A DNA stretch of 47,119 nt from a virus, in IMG/VR virus record IMGVR_UViG_3300009409_000727, positions 1 to 47,119 of that record; one strand, written 5' to 3'. The notes beneath the pieces were generated by a model. That model did not search any database, was not told where the DNA came from, and saw only the letters and a list, made by a program, of their open reading frames with translations. Of the stretch, positions 44,897-47,119 are shown piece by piece. Each line of letters opens with the position of its first letter. Position 1 is the first letter of the stretch. The translations under genes and the position numbers were made by a program.

Positions 44897-46653
44897 TGCT
44901 CACGTTAAAATCTTTAACAGTTAAAAATTTCATGAGTGTGGGTAATCAAACCCAAGCAGTAAATCTAAACAGACAAGATCTCACATTAGTATTGGGTGAA
45001 AATTTGGACTTGGGTGGTGATGATGCTGGTGCTCGTAATGGCACTGGTAAGACTACTATTGTCAATGCGTTGAGTTATGTGCTATATGGGCAAGCATTAA
45101 CTAATATTAAAAAAGATAACCTCATAAACAAGACTAATGGTAAAAACATGTTAGTTACTGTTGAGTATGAGAAAGATGGCCTTGATTATCGTATAGAGCG
45201 TGGTAGACGGCCTGCTACATTAAAATACTTTAAGCAAGATGATGAGAGTTCAGCACAAGGCGAAAATAGACAAACTCAAGAAGAAATAGAGCGAGATTTA
45301 GGGTTAGGGCATACTATATTCAAACATATAGTAGCACTTAATACATACACTGAACCATTTTTAGCGATGCGTGTTTCGGACCAACGTGAAGTAATTGAAG
45401 AACTATTGGGTATAACTTTGCTGAGTGAGAAGGCAGAAAGTTTAAGAGAAGTAGTTAAAGTAACCAAAGATAAAATAACTGAAGAAGAATACGCAATAAA
45501 AGGCATAATAAAAGCAAATGAAAGTATAGAGACAACAATAAACAGTTTAAGATTAAAACAAAAAGTATGGGAAGACTCTAAAAATATAGAAATAGATAAA
45601 TTAAACAATGCTATTGATAAATTAGTAGCAGTGAATATAGAGGATGAATTAGCCTTACATACTAAAAAAGCAAATGTTGAAAAAATAGAATCCAAATTAC
45701 GTAGTTATGAGCGTGAACGTAAAACATCAGAGAGTTCATTAACAAAGTATGAAAGAGAACTTAAAAATTACAATACTAATTTGGCGTCAGCAGAAGAGAA
45801 AAAATGTCATGCTTGTGGACAACCATTGCATGATGAATTACATCAAGAAATGCTTTTAGATATTAACACTGAAATAAATGAACATAAAAGCACAATAAAA
45901 AAAGAAAAGAAAAAATTAAAATCTATAACTAAAAAGATAGACGAAATAGACAATACAGATCTTGGAATAGAAACTTTTTATGAAACTATAGCAGATGCTT
46001 ATAAACATGATTCAAGTTTAGAGTATTTAAAAAAGGAATTAGCAGATAAAATAAAGTCAACTGATCCGTTTAATAGCCAAATTGAAGATTTACAAGATTC
46101 AGTATTACAAGAAGTAAATTATGATAAATTAAATAATATAGTACGATTACAAGAGCACCAAGAGTTTTTATTGCGTTTACTTGTTAATAAAGATTCATTT
46201 ATACGTAAACGTATTATAGACCAAAACTTGGCATTCTTAAATAAACGGTTAAGTTATTATTTAGATAGAATAGGATTACCACATACTGTAGAGTTTCAAA
46301 ATGATTTAAGTGTGGAAATAATGGAGTATGGTCGCGACTTAGACTTTGATAATTTAAGCAGGGGCGAACGCAACAGACTTATATTAAGTTTAAGTTGGGC
46401 ATTTAGAGATGTGTGGGAACATTTATACAATAATATAAACTTATTAATTATTGATGAATTAGTAGATAGTGGGATGGATACATTAGGATTAGAAGGTGCA
46501 ATAAGCATACTTAAGAAAGTTTCTAGAGATAGACAAAAAAGTGTATTCCTAATATCCCACAAAGATGAGCTGGCAGGGCGTGTTCATAGCGTTTTGACAG
46601 TTACGAAAGAGAATGGATTCACAAATTACAGTGATGACATTGAAATAATGTAA
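44896..46653 (+). CDS. 46: Recombination endonuclease subunit gp46 (Rad50/SbcC-like)
   Basis: 585 residues (T4: 560) from GTG 44896, chosen because TAGTG overlaps the gp47 stop and ATAGGAGC precedes it. Rad50-type ATPase: Walker A N-G-T-G-K-T (48-53), two coiled-coil arms rich in Lys/Glu (about 175-300 and 315-440) joined by the zinc-hook CHAC (Cys304, Cys307), ABC signature LSRGE (487-491), Walker B LLIIDE (516-521) and the ISH switch (553-555). It partners gp47 in DNA-end resection. The one-base gene overlap argues for equal production of both subunits. Confidence 0.95.
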   Translation: MLTLKSLTVKNFMSVGNQTQAVNLNRQDLTLVLGENLDLGGDDAGARNGTGKTTIVNALSYVLYGQALTNIKKDNLINKTNGKNMLVTVEYEKDGLDYRIERGRRPATLKYFKQDDESSAQGENRQTQEEIERDLGLGHTIFKHIVALNTYTEPFLAMRVSDQREVIEELLGITLLSEKAESLREVVKVTKDKITEEEYAIKGIIKANESIETTINSLRLKQKVWEDSKNIEIDKLNNAIDKLVAVNIEDELALHTKKANVEKIESKLRSYERERKTSESSLTKYERELKNYNTNLASAEEKKCHACGQPLHDELHQEMLLDINTEINEHKSTIKKEKKKLKSITKKIDEIDNTDLGIETFYETIADAYKHDSSLEYLKKELADKIKSTDPFNSQIEDLQDSVLQEVNYDKLNNIVRLQEHQEFLLRLLVNKDSFIRKRIIDQNLAFLNKRLSYYLDRIGLPHTVEFQNDLSVEIMEYGRDLDFDNLSRGERNRLILSLSWAFRDVWEHLYNNINLLIIDELVDSGMDTLGLEGAISILKKVSRDRQKSVFLISHKDELAGRVHSVLTVTKENGFTNYSDDIEIM

Positions 46654-46678
46654 ATACAAATACCAAAGGAGTATAGAG

Positions 46679-46858
46679 ATGTCGACAATACATGAACAAA
46701 TTTTAGACCAAGTAGACAGTTATTTGAACGAATCAGCAAAATTCGAAGATAAAGGTGTTAAAGCGGCCGCCGCCCGTGCTCGTAAAGCACTAGGTGAAAT
46801 AGGCAAACTATCTAAAGCACGTAGAGCAGAAATTCAAGATAAGAAAAACTCTATGTAA
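46679..46858 (+). CDS. Small histone H1-like phage protein
   Basis: 59 residues. An acidic N-terminal helix (HEQILDQVDSYLNE) is followed by an Ala/Lys/Arg-rich half: G-V-K-A-A-A-A-R-A-R-K-A-L-G-E-I, then K-L-S-K-A-R-R-A-E-I-Q. This closely resembles the short proteins called histone-like in cyanophages (recognised from memory). Likely role: binding phage or host DNA, or serving as a small adaptor; the family is not well characterised. AAAGGAG lies 8 bases before ATG 46679. It is too short for many gene callers but has good codon structure, a ribosome-binding site and TAATG coupling to the nuclease gene. Confidence 0.8.
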   Translation: MSTIHEQILDQVDSYLNESAKFEDKGVKAAAARARKALGEIGKLSKARRAEIQDKKNSM

Positions 46859-47119
46859 TGCCTAGTAAGCAAAAAATAAAAGGCGCCACGTGGGAACGAG
46901 ATGTAGCAAAACATCTAACAGAATTATATGGTGAAACATTTATTCGAGTTCCTCATAGTGGAGCTTACATCGGCGGATTAAACAAAGTACGTAAGCAATA
47001 TCTACATGAGGGAGTAATAAGAACCTTTAAAGGCGATATTATTCCAGGGCCTAGTATGCCCTATTTAAATGTAGAATGTAAAGCATATAAAGATTTCCCC
47101 TTCCATCACTTGCTTACAG
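46858..47119 (+). CDS. PD-(D/E)xK-type nuclease/resolvase-like protein (partial, C-terminus outside window)
   Basis: The open frame from ATG 46858 (TAATG overlap with the previous stop) runs off the right edge after about 87 codons. The motifs fit a small PD-(D/E)xK nuclease: K-G-A-T-W-E-R-D-V-A-K-H-L with Glu13, R-V-P-H-S-G-A near 31-37, F-K-G-D-I (Asp59 region), and V-E-C-K-A-Y with the E-x-K pair near 73-75. Holliday-junction-resolvase-like enzymes of this type are common next to gp46/47 in T4-like phages. It probably cleaves branched or damaged DNA during replication/recombination. The C-terminal part is missing, so the exact subfamily is open. Confidence 0.75.
   Translation, partial: MPSKQKIKGATWERDVAKHLTELYGETFIRVPHSGAYIGGLNKVRKQYLHEGVIRTFKGDIIPGPSMPYLNVECKAYKDFPFHHLLT

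Noticed and set aside
45276-45695. 139-codon minus-strand open frame
   Set aside because: Antisense to the gp46 coiled-coil region, whose Lys/Glu codons reverse to Phe/Leu/Ser; not a real membrane protein.
1-47119. tRNA genes, CRISPR arrays, insertion sequences or attachment sites
   Set aside because: Genes abut or overlap nearly everywhere and the few gaps are under 100 bases; none contains a cloverleaf, regularly spaced repeats or terminal inverted repeats. A tRNAscan search would settle tRNAs.

Overview
The window looks like part of the genome of a T4-like contractile-tailed phage (Caudoviricetes, myovirus morphology) infecting a marine or other aquatic bacterium. The evidence is a run of T4-type baseplate genes (gp48/54-like cap, gp53, gp5, gp25, gp6), a gp55-type late sigma factor and the gp47/gp46 recombination nuclease. 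Their sequences most resemble the cyanophage/pelagiphage branch. DNA is AT-rich and genes overlap by a few bases almost throughout. No photosynthesis gene, tRNA, insertion sequence or CRISPR array was seen, and the host cannot be named from this sequence.

Layout: (1) 1-11.0 kb, minus strand: an accessory operon with eight radical-SAM proteins that carry an N-terminal twitch/SPASM-like cysteine domain. Interleaved with them are a CmoA-like methyltransferase homologue and a SufT/MIP18-type Fe-S assembly protein. (2) 11.0-15.4 kb, minus strand: a small membrane protein, one or two tiny ORFs, three GT-A-like glycosyltransferases and several small unknowns. These are apparently in the same transcription unit, headed by a perfect TTGACA-17-TATAAT promoter at 15431-15459. 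(3) 15.5-42.9 kb, minus strand: virion genes. These are fibre-like proteins, a 4855-residue structural giant with FG-GAP-like and YHYH segments, and the baseplate wedge/hub set, with T4-late-like TAAATA boxes before several genes. (4) 42.9-47.1 kb, plus strand: the divergent unit gp55, gp47, gp46, a small histone-like protein and a PD-(D/E)xK nuclease cut by the window end.

How it may work together: the plus-strand unit supplies the late sigma factor and recombination machinery, and the late sigma factor would then read the structural block. The accessory operon has a consensus host-type promoter, so it could be read by unmodified host RNA polymerase early in infection. Its content (eight Fe-S radical enzymes, an Fe-S assembly protein, a SAM-binding CmoA relative and glycosyltransferases) looks like a multi-step modification pathway. 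Its substrate is not visible in the sequence, and it is the strongest candidate for an undescribed system here. A second theme is the geometry of several promoters: the start codon sits 6-9 nt after the -10-like box with no Shine-Dalgarno sequence, which predicts leaderless mRNAs.
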